33,297 nt of DNA from Alphaproteobacteria bacterium (lineage in GTDB: Bacteria > Pseudomonadota > Alphaproteobacteria > CAAHEQ01 > UBA3637): the NCBI GenBank assembly GCA_017467335.1, contig JAFTSJ010000042.1, forward strand, positions 1 through 33,297, written 5' to 3'. A model generated the notes under the pieces. The model was given only the letters and a program-made list of their open reading frames with translations. It ran no database searches and had not been told where the DNA came from. Shown here one piece after another: positions 25,414 through 33,297 of this stretch (positions are counted from its first letter, which is position 1; every line of letters begins with the position of its first letter). The position numbers and the translations under genes were made by a program.

Positions 25414-27129
25414 ATGGAAGAACAACAAAAACCAGTTAATTTTTATTATAACACCATCAATGGTGGTTATGTTCCGGAAATCAGACCGGCCGGTACGGAT
25501 TTATCAGCTCAAATACCATATGGTCAGGGGGCTTATTTATCTTTATCACCCAATGCTGCGTTAGGTGTTGATTACACGCAATCAGGTGAAAATGAGTGGA
25601 AAATGCAAGATTGTGTTCGCTTAGGTGATGAATATTACACATTTGACCAATTTGTGAAACACGTTGCCGCCACAATCGGAACGAAAGATGTTGAATTAGT
25701 TCGTTCCACACTGGATATTGTGCGTCAAAGAGCTTTAGGGGAAATAGACGATATTGATGTGAATGCTCTATATGATAAGTTAAATATTCCTCGGTATGAT
25801 GATTTGGATGAACGTCATCGCATTGTTGATACGATTGTTTTTTCGCATTCTGCAAGTTTTAGTTCTGCGACTCATCCGGAATTATCGGGATTTTTATTTG
25901 AACCACGGGAGGTAATGTCCGGCTGTTTTCAAACATTTAAAGGTGATGTTCATACATTGGGAGATATTGTTAACGGTGTTGGAACATTAGAACAATATCA
26001 TCGCTTAGAAAAATATGGCTCATTAGGGGCTTTTTACCGTATTTGCAATATTGGTGATATTGATCGTGTTGATGTTACGACAGAGGAATTAGATAAATTT
26101 ATCAATGCGGCAAATAACTTTATCAACTCGGTTAAGGATACGGCTTTATTGGAAAATGCTGATTCAACACGTGTAACGGACAAATTTCAACGAACAGTTG
26201 ATTTGATAACGGACTATATGCTCGATGTTGGTAATGAACCTCATCCTGAATTGGAAGAAAAATTATCACAATATAGTTCTCTGCATGCACAACGTATGGC
26301 TGATAGAAAAGCCCATGAAGAAGTTCTTTCTTGGTATCGAGCCGGTAAACGTCCCCCATTGGAAGTTCGCCAAAAATTACCGACATTGCCGGAACAAAAA
26401 AGAGTTATTGATGAATTAGTTCGTGTTTCTAAGGAATTAGTTGATTTTTATATAACGGAGTATCCGATTGCTGATGTTTATCGGGCTTTGACGCATAATG
26501 TACCGGAAGATGAATTATCTCAAAGAGTACAAAAAATTCAAGAAGTATTGGATGTGCATGCGTTTGCTGTGCCGGTTATCACACAGGATATGTTAGAACC
26601 TACCGATGATGCATTACGTGTTGCCGAATATGTCAGTGATGGTAAATCTAAAATGACACCGAACAAGGCCATGGAAATTCAAATTGTCGTGTTAAATCCG
26701 GAAAAGGTCAAACCCCAACAACGAATGGGTGTTGATACCAAAGGAAAATGGATGGATATGGAAAACGAATCCGATTGTGTGTTTTCTCGAACAAGCACGA
26801 CACGCTATCCGAAAGGTATATTAGCATCATTGGATAAAATGGAATTATTTCAACCAATGGCATATCAGGGAAAAGATTGTATCGCTGTTAATCCCGAAAC
26901 AGCAAGACAGGTTTCTGATCGTGAACGGAGTGTTTTAGTTAGTTTACTTCAAAAAAACAATGTTGATATACAACCGGTTACCGTTAATGGGGAAGAACGT
27001 TATATTGTAACACCCGAAACACGGGAAAATTTTGAAAAAGTCAAACGTATAATGCGAAGGGCTCACTTGGAAAGCAAAAATTTACCTCGGGGTGTTGTGC
27101 CTGGCAGAGTGCAAAGTGAAAACGCTTAA
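25414..27129 (+). CDS. Hypothetical protein, 571 aa, follows the M48/UbiB-like gene
   Basis: I do not recognise this protein. It is hydrophilic, with no signal peptide or membrane span. The first 60 residues are Gly/Pro/Tyr-rich (FYYNTINGGYVPEIRP). Mostly helical, charged segments run to about 420, and an alpha/beta-looking part from about 425 (MEIQIVVLNPEKVKPQQRMG; later YIVTPETRENFEKVKRIMRR) leads to a basic, flexible tail. The start at 25414 has an excellent AAGGAG 6 bases upstream; an in-frame ATG at 25387 has none. It sits 81 bases behind the 2045-aa gene on the same strand, with its own promoter and a strong terminator after it. A functional link with the giant protein, or a role as T4SS substrate, is possible but rests on position only. 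Confidence 0.75.
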   Translation: MEEQQKPVNFYYNTINGGYVPEIRPAGTDLSAQIPYGQGAYLSLSPNAALGVDYTQSGENEWKMQDCVRLGDEYYTFDQFVKHVAATIGTKDVELVRSTLDIVRQRALGEIDDIDVNALYDKLNIPRYDDLDERHRIVDTIVFSHSASFSSATHPELSGFLFEPREVMSGCFQTFKGDVHTLGDIVNGVGTLEQYHRLEKYGSLGAFYRICNIGDIDRVDVTTEELDKFINAANNFINSVKDTALLENADSTRVTDKFQRTVDLITDYMLDVGNEPHPELEEKLSQYSSLHAQRMADRKAHEEVLSWYRAGKRPPLEVRQKLPTLPEQKRVIDELVRVSKELVDFYITEYPIADVYRALTHNVPEDELSQRVQKIQEVLDVHAFAVPVITQDMLEPTDDALRVAEYVSDGKSKMTPNKAMEIQIVVLNPEKVKPQQRMGVDTKGKWMDMENESDCVFSRTSTTRYPKGILASLDKMELFQPMAYQGKDCIAVNPETARQVSDRERSVLVSLLQKNNVDIQPVTVNGEERYIVTPETRENFEKVKRIMRRAHLESKNLPRGVVPGRVQSENA

Positions 27130-27142
27130 CAACGATTGATAT

Positions 27143-27176
27143 AAAAAAACCGATGGGGAAACTCATCGGTTTTTTT
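27143..27176. terminator. Intrinsic terminator, probably bidirectional
   Basis: A7 then CCGATGGG - GAAA - CTCATCGG then T7 (8 pairs with one G-T, extended by A-T pairs). It lies 14 bases after the stop of the 571-aa gene and faces the convergent TPR gene, for which it can also serve. Confidence 0.88.
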
Positions 27177-27246
27177 GAATAATCTTAAATATTATATTAT
27201 GCCTTATATATGCAAAGAGTATATCGTTTCAATCGGTTACATCAAA

Positions 27247-29019
27247 TTATTCTTTTTCTTCTTTATTTTCCGTGTCTTCACTTTCTTGAAAAGAAGCCAG
27301 TTTTTGTTTGATTTGTGTTTCAATTTTCGGGGTTTTATCCTGTTTTGCTTTTAACGCTTTTTGATAGGCAGATATAGCATCTTGCTTACGGTTTAATGCC
27401 ATATATATATCTCCCAAGTGCATATACATAACGGTATTTGATGGAATTTGTTTAAGTGCTTTTTCAGCATACTTTAAAGCCTTTTGATAATCGCCTGCTT
27501 TATAATATCCCCATGCAACACTGTCTAAAATCGGACCATCATCCGGTATAATTTGATGGGCTTGTAAAACAAAACGTAATCCTTTTTGAACATCAATATC
27601 ATAATCAATCAACAGATAACCCAAAGCATTAAGAACAGATATATCTCTTGGATTATAGCGATGTGCTTCATATAGGGAATCAAGAGCCTTGTTTGGTTGA
27701 TTCAATCCGTCATAAGCGGTTGAACGCCATACTAAAATTTCAACAAGTTCCGGTATTCGTTGTTGTTGTGCCATTAAGTCATAGGCTTGATTTAAATGTT
27801 CTAATGCTTTTTCATATTGGTAAAGAGATACATAGGATTGAGCAATATACAGATGAAGAAAACTATCGTTCGGTGAGTGTTGCAACAACGTTTGGAACAT
27901 ATCAATTGCTTTTGAAAAATTATTTAATTTCATATGATTTAACGCAATTTTTGACAGAATTAACATACTTTCAGAATCAATGCTATTTAATGTCTTTCCT
28001 TCATAATCGTACATATCGATTGCGTCATATGATTCGGCAACAAGTAATTTCATCAGATTAGAATCCGGACTTAAATAAAGAGCAATATTATTTAATGACA
28101 ATGTTATTTCCGGCATATCATTTTGATAGAAATACAAAGAAAATATTTGATATATATGAGAAACGGCTTCTTGTGGCGTTGATATTGATTTTAAATTGAG
28201 ATTTTTATAAATATGATAAGCCTGTAAATTATTGTGAAAAAAGGGAATAACCAATTTATCAAGCAGTTTTTCGGATAAAGACGGATTATCCGGCGGTAAA
28301 ACATCAAATAAGGAAAGAATCATATGGATAGAATATATTTGATTTTCTTGTGTGTTTTGATATAATGATAACGCTTCTTCTTTTTTACCGAAGTATATCA
28401 ATAAAAGTATTTTATGATAGTTATAAACATTCTGAAATTCCTTTATCGGTAAAGTATTTAATGCGTCAAAAGCTTCTTTTTCTTTGTTTAAACCGGCATA
28501 AGCCCATGCGGACAGCAACGGTGTTGCATATATATCAGAATGGGAAGATTTTTTAGCTTTTAAAAAATCCAATACTTTTTGATATTCTTTTTTATTAAAA
28601 AAATCTGCAATGATTACCGGTGTTGATAACAGTGTTGATTCAGAAGCTTGAATGGGCTGAGGAATCAAAAGTACGGCTTTATCAATTTGTCCCGTGAGCA
28701 GATAATACATAAGTAGGCTTTGTTTTAATTCATGATAATTTTCATCTTTTTGCAATACTTTTTCAAAATAGTGAGCCGCATAATGATAATTGCGGTCATT
28801 TTGAGCAAAATAGCCGGCTAAATATGACCCAAGGTCAGCATCATGAGGGATAGAACGGGTTGTTTTAAGTTGTATGGAATCAATGAATTGTTCTTGAACA
28901 TAATTTTTAAATTTTTTTTTCCAAAACGAATGGGCATGAGGATATAACACATAATAACTAATTCCCAATAAGCCCAATCCGATAAGACATCCGATAAAAA
29001 ATCTGTTTTTCAATTGCAT
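27247..29019 (-). CDS. Membrane-anchored TPR protein
   Basis: 590 aa with one N-terminal membrane span (about residues 7-27: FFIGCLIGLGLLGISYYVL) after a short basic head, so the bulk lies in the periplasm. The rest is a helical solenoid with tetratricopeptide repeats. The clearest are at the C-terminal end, e.g. ALGYLLIDYDIDVQKGLRF, DSVAWGYYKAGDYQKALKYA and LGDIYMALNRKQDAISAYQK; repeats at about 80-160 and 330-420 are more degenerate. The closing residues are Glu/Lys-rich. The ALGY / DSVAWG pair is typical of a long TPR protein common in alphaproteobacteria, thought to act in envelope assembly or as an adaptor, without a defined reaction. AGGA precedes the ATG. It is divergent from the UDG-like gene, with under 100 bases for both promoters. 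Confidence 0.88.
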   Translation of the reverse strand: MQLKNRFFIGCLIGLGLLGISYYVLYPHAHSFWKKKFKNYVQEQFIDSIQLKTTRSIPHDADLGSYLAGYFAQNDRNYHYAAHYFEKVLQKDENYHELKQSLLMYYLLTGQIDKAVLLIPQPIQASESTLLSTPVIIADFFNKKEYQKVLDFLKAKKSSHSDIYATPLLSAWAYAGLNKEKEAFDALNTLPIKEFQNVYNYHKILLLIYFGKKEEALSLYQNTQENQIYSIHMILSLFDVLPPDNPSLSEKLLDKLVIPFFHNNLQAYHIYKNLNLKSISTPQEAVSHIYQIFSLYFYQNDMPEITLSLNNIALYLSPDSNLMKLLVAESYDAIDMYDYEGKTLNSIDSESMLILSKIALNHMKLNNFSKAIDMFQTLLQHSPNDSFLHLYIAQSYVSLYQYEKALEHLNQAYDLMAQQQRIPELVEILVWRSTAYDGLNQPNKALDSLYEAHRYNPRDISVLNALGYLLIDYDIDVQKGLRFVLQAHQIIPDDGPILDSVAWGYYKAGDYQKALKYAEKALKQIPSNTVMYMHLGDIYMALNRKQDAISAYQKALKAKQDKTPKIETQIKQKLASFQESEDTENKEEKE

Positions 29020-29042
29020 GGTTTATTCCTGTTTAAAAATAC

Positions 29043-29072
29043 TTTACTTTTAGAATAAAAATATGTTATCAT
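29043..29072 (+). promoter_or_regulatory. Possible promoter of the UDG-like/serS operon
   Basis: TTTACT (29043-29048), 18-base spacer, TATCAT (29067-29072). It would start the transcript near 29080, downstream of an in-frame ATG at 29063, which supports 29099 as the real start. Confidence 0.45.
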
Positions 29073-29098
29073 CATTTCAATTAAAAAAGAAGAAAAAA

Positions 29099-29887
29099 AT
29101 GAATCAAGTTGATATTTTAAAATGGTTTTTTGTATCCGGCATTGATGAAAGTGTATCTGAAACACCGATAAATCACTTTCAAAGTCGTTTCAATCAAACA
29201 CCGCAACGTGTATCATCAATAACAACGGTTGCACCGGCACCTGTTTCAAGTGCTTGTGTTGAAGATTCTTTTGTTGCCCAGGCTCAACAATCAGCCTCGT
29301 TGGCGATGAATTTATCTCAATTACGTCAAGCTTTGGATAATTTTGACGGATGTTCATTGAAAAAAACGGCTGCACATACATTAGACGGGATTGGGATTGA
29401 TGAACAACCGGATGTGCTATGTGTCATTGATTCGCCTAAAACGGCTGATGAAAAATTTGGTAAACTCGGTAGTGGTGACAGCGGTATTTTATTATCTAAA
29501 ATGTTAAAAGCTATCCAATTAGATTGGTTACACAACACATATGTTGCTCCCTTAATTCCGTGGCGTTTACCGGGGGACAGAAAACCGACCGAAACGGAAG
29601 TTGCTGTCTGTTTACCTTTTTTAAAACGGCGGATTGCTTTATTGAAACCTCGTTTTATTTTAATTTTCGGGTCATTGGCAACAAAGGCATTACTTGATAT
29701 TGACAGCGTTCCCAAAGCACGACAACAATTATTACATTATTCAACAGAACAGGGGAATATCCCCGTTATTGTTACATTCGGACCGGATATGGTTGTCAAA
29801 GGGCAATCTTATCGTACAAATGCGTGGGCCGATTTACAAAAACTACAACAAATGATACTTGAACAAAAGGAAAATAAAAATGCTTGA
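29099..29887 (+). CDS. Family-4-like uracil-DNA glycosylase with lost catalytic motifs
   Basis: 262 aa with the overall shape of the alphaproteobacterial family 4 UDG: the N-terminal VDILKWFFVSGIDES, LRQALDNFDGCSLKKTA, the central VAPLIPWRLPGDRKPT and CLPFLKRRIALLKPRFILIFG are all well conserved. The active-site motifs are not. The first motif, normally GEAPG with E, is IDSPK (about 110-114). The C-terminal HPxxLL motif with the catalytic His is GPDMVV (about 228-233). The cluster-binding cysteines also look incomplete. So the fold is likely kept but uracil excision is doubtful. I use 29099 as start because an ATG at 29063 lies ahead of the promoter and adds only a Lys-rich leader. The stop overlaps serS by 8 bases, so the two genes are translationally coupled. 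Confidence 0.82.
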   Translation: MNQVDILKWFFVSGIDESVSETPINHFQSRFNQTPQRVSSITTVAPAPVSSACVEDSFVAQAQQSASLAMNLSQLRQALDNFDGCSLKKTAAHTLDGIGIDEQPDVLCVIDSPKTADEKFGKLGSGDSGILLSKMLKAIQLDWLHNTYVAPLIPWRLPGDRKPTETEVAVCLPFLKRRIALLKPRFILIFGSLATKALLDIDSVPKARQQLLHYSTEQGNIPVIVTFGPDMVVKGQSYRTNAWADLQKLQQMILEQKENKNA

Positions 29888-31151
29888 TATAAAATTTATT
29901 CGTGAAAATACAGATATTGTTAAACAGGCTTTGATTGATAAATGTATCGATCTTGATATTGATTTGTTATTATCAACAGATAAGCAAATTATTGCATTAA
30001 AGCAAGCTATGGAAGCCGAATTACAACAACGCAATGCGTTAAGTCGGGAAATGCCGACAGCAACACCGGAACGTAAAAACGAAATTAAGGAATTATCTAA
30101 AAAATCGGGTCAGCGGGCAGGGGAAATATCAGCTGAATTAAAACCGTTGGAAGAATTGTTTCAGTCTTTGATTCAAAAAACGCCGACAATTCCGGCTCCA
30201 GATGTTCCCAAGGGGAAAAGTGATGAAGAAAACGTTGTTATTCGTCAAGTTGGTACACCTCGTGAATTTGATTTTGATTTTAAAGATCATGTTGAATTGA
30301 TGGAAATGCACGGATGGGGTGAATTTAAACGGATTCCTCAAATATGCGGCACTCGTTCATCATCAATTCGAGGTGAATTGCTTCAATTAGAAATGGCTAT
30401 GTGGCAATTTACATTGAATACATTGATGAATAAAGGGTTTACGATTATGAGTGTGCCGGCCATGACCTTTGAAAACGCTCTTTATAACATGGGTCAATTC
30501 CCGTTTGATGTTGATTCGGTTTATAGTTTGCCAAAAGATAATTTATATTTAGCCGGTACGGCTGAATGTATTTTAAACAGCATTCACGCCGGCGAAATAC
30601 TGAAAGAAACGGATTTACCGATTATGTATGCCGGTTTTTCTCCCTGTTTTCGCCGAGAAGCCGGTGCTGCCGGTAAAGATACACGAGGCATTTTCCGTGT
30701 TCATCAGTTTACTAAGGTTGAACAATATGTGATTTGTAAAGCAGATGTTGTTGAATCCGATAAATTTCATCAATTTTTGCTCAATAATGCTGAAGAAATT
30801 ATGCAAGCTCTTGAAATTCCGTATCAAGTTGTTGCTTGTTGTACAGGAGATATGGGCGCTGGTAAATATCGTATGAATGATATTGAAGCATGGTGTCCGG
30901 CTCAAAATCGATATCGTGAATCGCATAGTTGTTCATCTTTATTGGATTGGCAGGCACATCGGACAAATATTCGCTATCGTGAAACGGAAACGGGTAAAGT
31001 TCGATATGCGTATACATTGAATAATACCGGTTTAGCAACCCCTCGTATTTTGGTTTCATTTATGGAAAACCATCAACAGGCTGACGGTTCTATTCGGATA
31101 CCGAAAGCATTGCAACCATATTTGGGCGGTAAAGAATTTATCGGTAAATAA
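29880..31151 (+). CDS. serS: Seryl-tRNA synthetase
   Basis: Class II aminoacyl-tRNA synthetase that charges tRNA-Ser (and the selenocysteine tRNA where present). 423 aa, the family length. The N-terminal tRNA-binding coiled coil spans about 30-100. Motif 2 is PCFRREAGAAGKDTRGIFRV; the serine-binding TAE segment (AGTAECILNSIHAGEIL) and motif 3 (NNTGLATPRILVSFMEN) are present, as is SCSSLLDWQAHRTNIRYR. The start is the ATG at 29880 with AAAGG 9 bases upstream; an upstream in-frame TTG is not needed. It overlaps the end of the UDG-like gene and ends at a strong terminator. Confidence 0.97.
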   Translation: MLDIKFIRENTDIVKQALIDKCIDLDIDLLLSTDKQIIALKQAMEAELQQRNALSREMPTATPERKNEIKELSKKSGQRAGEISAELKPLEELFQSLIQKTPTIPAPDVPKGKSDEENVVIRQVGTPREFDFDFKDHVELMEMHGWGEFKRIPQICGTRSSSIRGELLQLEMAMWQFTLNTLMNKGFTIMSVPAMTFENALYNMGQFPFDVDSVYSLPKDNLYLAGTAECILNSIHAGEILKETDLPIMYAGFSPCFRREAGAAGKDTRGIFRVHQFTKVEQYVICKADVVESDKFHQFLLNNAEEIMQALEIPYQVVACCTGDMGAGKYRMNDIEAWCPAQNRYRESHSCSSLLDWQAHRTNIRYRETETGKVRYAYTLNNTGLATPRILVSFMENHQQADGSIRIPKALQPYLGGKEFIGK

Positions 31152-31166
31152 TTAAAAGGTAAAAAT

Positions 31167-31201
31167 AAATCCCACATGATTTGTTGCATGTGGGATTTTT
31201 T
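31167..31201 (+). terminator. serS terminator
   Basis: Stem AAATCCCACATG / CATGTGGGATTT, 8-base loop, then a T-run; begins 16 bases after the serS stop. Confidence 0.9.
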
Positions 31202-31234
31202 TGATGATAAAGCAGTATCAATAGGTATTATACC

Positions 31235-31267
31235 AAAAAAAACGACAGATAAATATCTGTCGTTTTT
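31235..31267 (-). terminator. Terminator of the ankyrin gene
   Basis: Near-perfect hairpin AAAAAACGACAGATA - AA - TATCTGTCGTTTTTT, symmetrical and so usable on both strands. It lies 19 bases beyond the stop of the minus-strand ankyrin gene and about 35 bases after the serS terminator. Confidence 0.85.
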
Positions 31268-31285
31268 TGATGGTTTAATTATTTT

Positions 31286-32110
31286 TCAATTATCATTTTG
31301 ATTTATTTTTTGAGCCATAAAACGGTGAATGAAAGAATCACAAGATGTATTATTTTTAACAATATGTTTTGAATTGGTAAAATCAGATATATCCATTTGA
31401 TTTAATTTTGCACCAAACCCGATTAAATCGTTAATTGTACAGGAAAGAGAATCATATAATTTTGTTTCTGTTTGACATTTTTGTAATCGTTGAATGATGT
31501 AATACAGAGGTGTATGCCCCGATGAATTGGCTTGATTGATATCAACGCCGATGTTTCGGCATGTTAATATAATATCTGTTAATTGACAAGATCGTCCTTC
31601 TTGTGCAAAACATGTTAAAATTGTTTCTCCGTCATTATAAATTTTATGCAAATTGTCAAAATGGGTTGCCTCAATCAAAGGAACAGCAAACGCATTTAAA
31701 CGATGAGCGTTCCTTTTTACAGGTGTTTCGCCTTGATGATTAACACAATTTGCATTTGCTCCTTTATGAAGCAAATATGCCCCTAAATTACAGCAATGAT
31801 GACTTGCTCCTAAATAATGCAATAACGTGTTACCATATTCGTCTGTTGTATTGATGTCAACATGGCTTTCATTGGAAAAGACACCTTGCCTAATGAGTGA
31901 TAAATCATCTTTGGAATTGATGAGTTGAAACAGACGATTATCTTCAATAGAAAAACCATATTTTGCCAGATAAAATAACTCTTCGGTTGGTGTAGCAAAT
32001 ATAAAATCATGTTTATTCACATAATCAATGTATGATAAAATATCGGCAGTTAGTGTTTCGATTTCCTCAACGGCAGAAGAAACGATTTTCGTTGTTTGAT
32101 TTTGTACCAT
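31286..32110 (-). CDS. Ankyrin-repeat protein, candidate effector
   Basis: 274 aa, no signal peptide or membrane span. At least two clear ankyrin units are visible, around residues 85-135 (VDINTTDEYGNTLLHYL, then LLHKGANANCVNHQGETP) and near 190-215 (VDINQANSSGHTPLYYII). Weaker units lie between them and before them. Ankyrin proteins bind other proteins and in host-associated bacteria are often secreted through type IV systems; the T4SS genes in the window make that possible here, but no secretion signal can be read by eye. AAAGG precedes the ATG. Directly upstream lie remnants of other ankyrin coding sequence, so this is part of an eroded or rearranged ankyrin locus. Confidence 0.85.
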   Translation of the reverse strand: MVQNQTTKIVSSAVEEIETLTADILSYIDYVNKHDFIFATPTEELFYLAKYGFSIEDNRLFQLINSKDDLSLIRQGVFSNESHVDINTTDEYGNTLLHYLGASHHCCNLGAYLLHKGANANCVNHQGETPVKRNAHRLNAFAVPLIEATHFDNLHKIYNDGETILTCFAQEGRSCQLTDIILTCRNIGVDINQANSSGHTPLYYIIQRLQKCQTETKLYDSLSCTINDLIGFGAKLNQMDISDFTNSKHIVKNNTSCDSFIHRFMAQKINQNDN

Positions 32111-32112
32111 TC

Positions 32113-32271
32113 AGTAACCTTTTTTTGATTATTTTAAGATATTGGATAATGCCTGAATTGTCAAGCAGAATCAATCTATGACCTTCTTCGTAAAGGGCAT
32201 CAAGTCTTTGATAGTTGATTTCTGCTTCACTCAGTTCACTGATTGACTTGATTAAATAATGTAATGCATCT
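32113..32271 (-). other. Possible coding remnant upstream of the ankyrin gene
   Basis: An open minus-strand frame reads SIDALHYLIKSISELSEAEI and then YQRLDALYEEGHRLILLDNS; it has no start codon with a ribosome site and runs out of frame into the ankyrin gene. The helical, ankyrin-like composition (ALHYLIKS) suggests an old coding piece, perhaps of a former longer gene. Chance cannot be excluded. Confidence 0.3.
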
Positions 32272-32412
32272 ATGGATGGATGCCTGCGTTCAGATACAGA
32301 ACCTATTGAATACTTGCTTGAACAAGGAGCAAATCCTCATATCAAAGATAAGTTTGGCTTAACTGCTTTTGATTATGCTATCAGAAACCGGAAAAATGGG
32401 CAAAAGTGTTGA
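32272..32412 (+). pseudogene. Ankyrin-repeat fragment on the plus strand
   Basis: 46 codons that read one and a half ankyrin units, with the hallmark IEYLLEQGANPHIKDKFG followed by LTAFDYAIRNR, ending in TGA. There is no ribosome site and the unit begins mid-repeat, so this is the 3' end of a lost ankyrin gene, oriented opposite to the intact one. A terminator follows 20 bases later, as expected for the end of a former gene. Confidence 0.7.
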
Positions 32413-32431
32413 ATTACTTAGCATTAAAGTA

Positions 32432-32456
32432 AAAAGGACTGTTCATCAGTCCTTTT
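32432..32456. terminator. Intrinsic terminator, probably bidirectional
   Basis: AAAAGGACTG / CAGTCCTTTT with a 5-base loop, A-rich on the left and T-rich on the right. It closes the plus-strand ankyrin fragment and, from the other side, the small membrane-protein gene at 32472. Confidence 0.85.
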
Positions 32457-32471
32457 ATTTAATTCATTTTA

Positions 32472-32837
32472 TTATCCACCTTTTAATATAATACCTTTTG
32501 GACAAGCATATGTTACATCTTCAATGCACTTACTATGTTGATACATCTTTTTTAAATCGGGATTAAAATATATTAACCCGACAATGAAAACAACAGAAAA
32601 AATCAATGCTAAATTATTCCATTTATTAAACGGTTTGAAAATGTACCACAAACAGATTATATAAAACAAGAATCCTATTGTTTTTAACCATATCAAAGCC
32701 GAATTATTTGAATAATATTCACTTCCGATTGTTATTATATCAATTAACAACATTGTCACACATAATATCGGTATAATTAAAATTAAACCTCTTTTAATAC
32801 AACCAAAACAATATTTTAAAATTTGTTTAAATGTCAT
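32472..32837 (-). CDS. Small membrane protein with C-terminal cysteine pair
   Basis: 121 aa with three hydrophobic spans (about 16-36, 48-66 and 75-92), then a soluble tail of about 28 residues holding two cysteines ten residues apart (KCIEDVTYACPKGIILKGG). If the N-terminus is cytoplasmic, the tail would be periplasmic and the cysteines could form a disulfide. Family unknown. GGAAGAGG provides the ribosome site and a near-consensus promoter lies 24 bases upstream. The partial gene at the window end also closes with two cysteines in a short tail, so related small proteins may be clustered here. Confidence 0.75.
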   Translation of the reverse strand: MTFKQILKYCFGCIKRGLILIIPILCVTMLLIDIITIGSEYYSNNSALIWLKTIGFLFYIICLWYIFKPFNKWNNLALIFSVVFIVGLIYFNPDLKKMYQHSKCIEDVTYACPKGIILKGG

Positions 32838-32982
32838 TTAAATCCTCTTCCAATAAGGTGATTATATAAAAAAAACAATAAAAGTCAAGTTGAGAATGAT
32901 CAACCCCAAAAGAACCATATCCAGTATTTAAAGGTGTGTATTCCATAGGGGATTGATTGTTATTGTGTAAATTTTCAGTCAT
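32827..32982 (-). CDS. Small hypothetical ORF, possibly a truncated gene
   Basis: 51 codons beginning MTENLHNNNQSPMEY with a strong ribosome site (AGAAAGGA, 7 bases before the ATG). It overlaps the start of the membrane-protein gene by 11 bases. The first 30 residues look like a natural hydrophilic N-terminus; from LDFYCFFYII onward the frame crosses a promoter for the next gene, so the C-terminal part may be accidental. It may be the stump of a gene whose rest was deleted. Translation is plausible, function unknown. Confidence 0.4.
   Translation of the reverse strand: MTENLHNNNQSPMEYTPLNTGYGSFGVDHSQLDFYCFFYIITLLEEDLNDI
32861..32888 (-). promoter_or_regulatory. Promoter of the small membrane-protein gene
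   Basis: Minus strand: TTGACT (32883-32888), 16-base spacer of mostly T, perfect TATAAT (32861-32866). It lies within the small ORF described at 32827-32982 and 24 bases before the membrane-protein start. Confidence 0.7.
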
Positions 32983-33164
32983 ATTTTTTTCCTTTCTATA
33001 TTATCATACAATTTTAAATTGCATGTTTCATATATACATAGTCATTAAAAAATAAAGACCTATTACCAAACATTACCAATAAAAATCGATTTTTACCATT
33101 AAATACCGTTTCGTTCCCATTCAATAGGTTATTAGTTAAAAGGTTCAATTCATATATTAAAAAT

Positions 33165-33196
33165 ATAAAAAAAACGGTCACATGTTGCAACCGTTT
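33165..33196 (-). terminator. Probable terminator of the partial gene at the window end
   Basis: Minus strand: AAACGGT, 11-base loop, ACCGTTT, then a T-run. It begins 12 bases after the stop of the partial CDS. The 33000-33164 stretch between it and the small ORF is very AT-rich and shows no gene or clear site. Confidence 0.65.
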
Positions 33197-33207
33197 CTAT
33201 ATAAAGT

Positions 33208-33297
33208 TTAATCTTGATTATTTTGGCGTGGAAAACCGTAAAAATTATCCGTACATAATTCTTGTGTTTTTCCTTCTTTCATACAATTTTCAACAAA
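33208..33297 (-). CDS. C-terminal end of a protein, rest outside the window
   Basis: 29 codons open to the window edge, ending in TAA, reading FVENCMKEGKTQELC and then TDNFYGFPRQNNQD. Two cysteines are spaced ten residues apart, as in the tail of the small membrane protein at 32472. Too short to identify. A hairpin terminator follows the stop. Confidence 0.55.
   Translation of the reverse strand, partial: FVENCMKEGKTQELCTDNFYGFPRQNNQD

Overview
The window comes from a low-GC bacterium that is most likely an alphaproteobacterium. The SPOR module ending the VirB9-like protein and the N-terminus of the uracil-DNA-glycosylase-like protein both have the form I know from alphaproteobacteria. A type IV secretion system (T4SS), an ankyrin-repeat protein, a large cysteine-rich repeat protein and decaying gene copies suggest host association. 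The genus cannot be decided from the sequence, and there is no rRNA or tRNA.

Layout. 1-2192: the 3' part of a cysteine-rich repeat protein, then a small lipoprotein. 2257-3194 (minus): rubrerythrin and its probable PerR/Fur-type regulator in a tight operon with a visible promoter and Fur-like box. 3365-5999: a SulP anion transporter and dapF, separated by a hairpin that also carries the dapF -35 box. 6218-8572: a stomatin/SPFH-NfeD pair preceded by two truncated SPFH copies; a repeated tail of dapF shows a tandem duplication.

8822-18239: T4SS core genes. They encode a VirB9-like protein with a C-terminal SPOR domain, a giant VirB10-like protein (2171 aa) with a stalk of about 88 repeats of 17 residues, and a VirB11-type ATPase. 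VirB9 and VirB10 should form the outer-membrane/periplasmic core and VirB11 the cytoplasmic motor. No other T4SS part is in the window, and strong hairpins separate the three genes, so they may be transcribed as separate units.

18537-31151: queH (minus); a 2045-aa protein joining an M48 zinc-protease domain to a degenerate UbiB/ABC1 kinase-like domain; a 571-aa protein of unknown type; a membrane-anchored TPR protein (minus); a UDG-family protein that has lost its catalytic motifs; and serS overlapping it. 31286-33297: an ankyrin protein (minus), an ankyrin fragment on the opposite strand, and small membrane or unknown genes.

The most unusual content is the modified T4SS core (giant repeat VirB10 with an Ig-like domain, and VirB9-SPOR) followed by the M48/UbiB-like giant protein. 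The giant protein and the ankyrin protein are candidate secreted effectors, but that is inference from position and domain type only.
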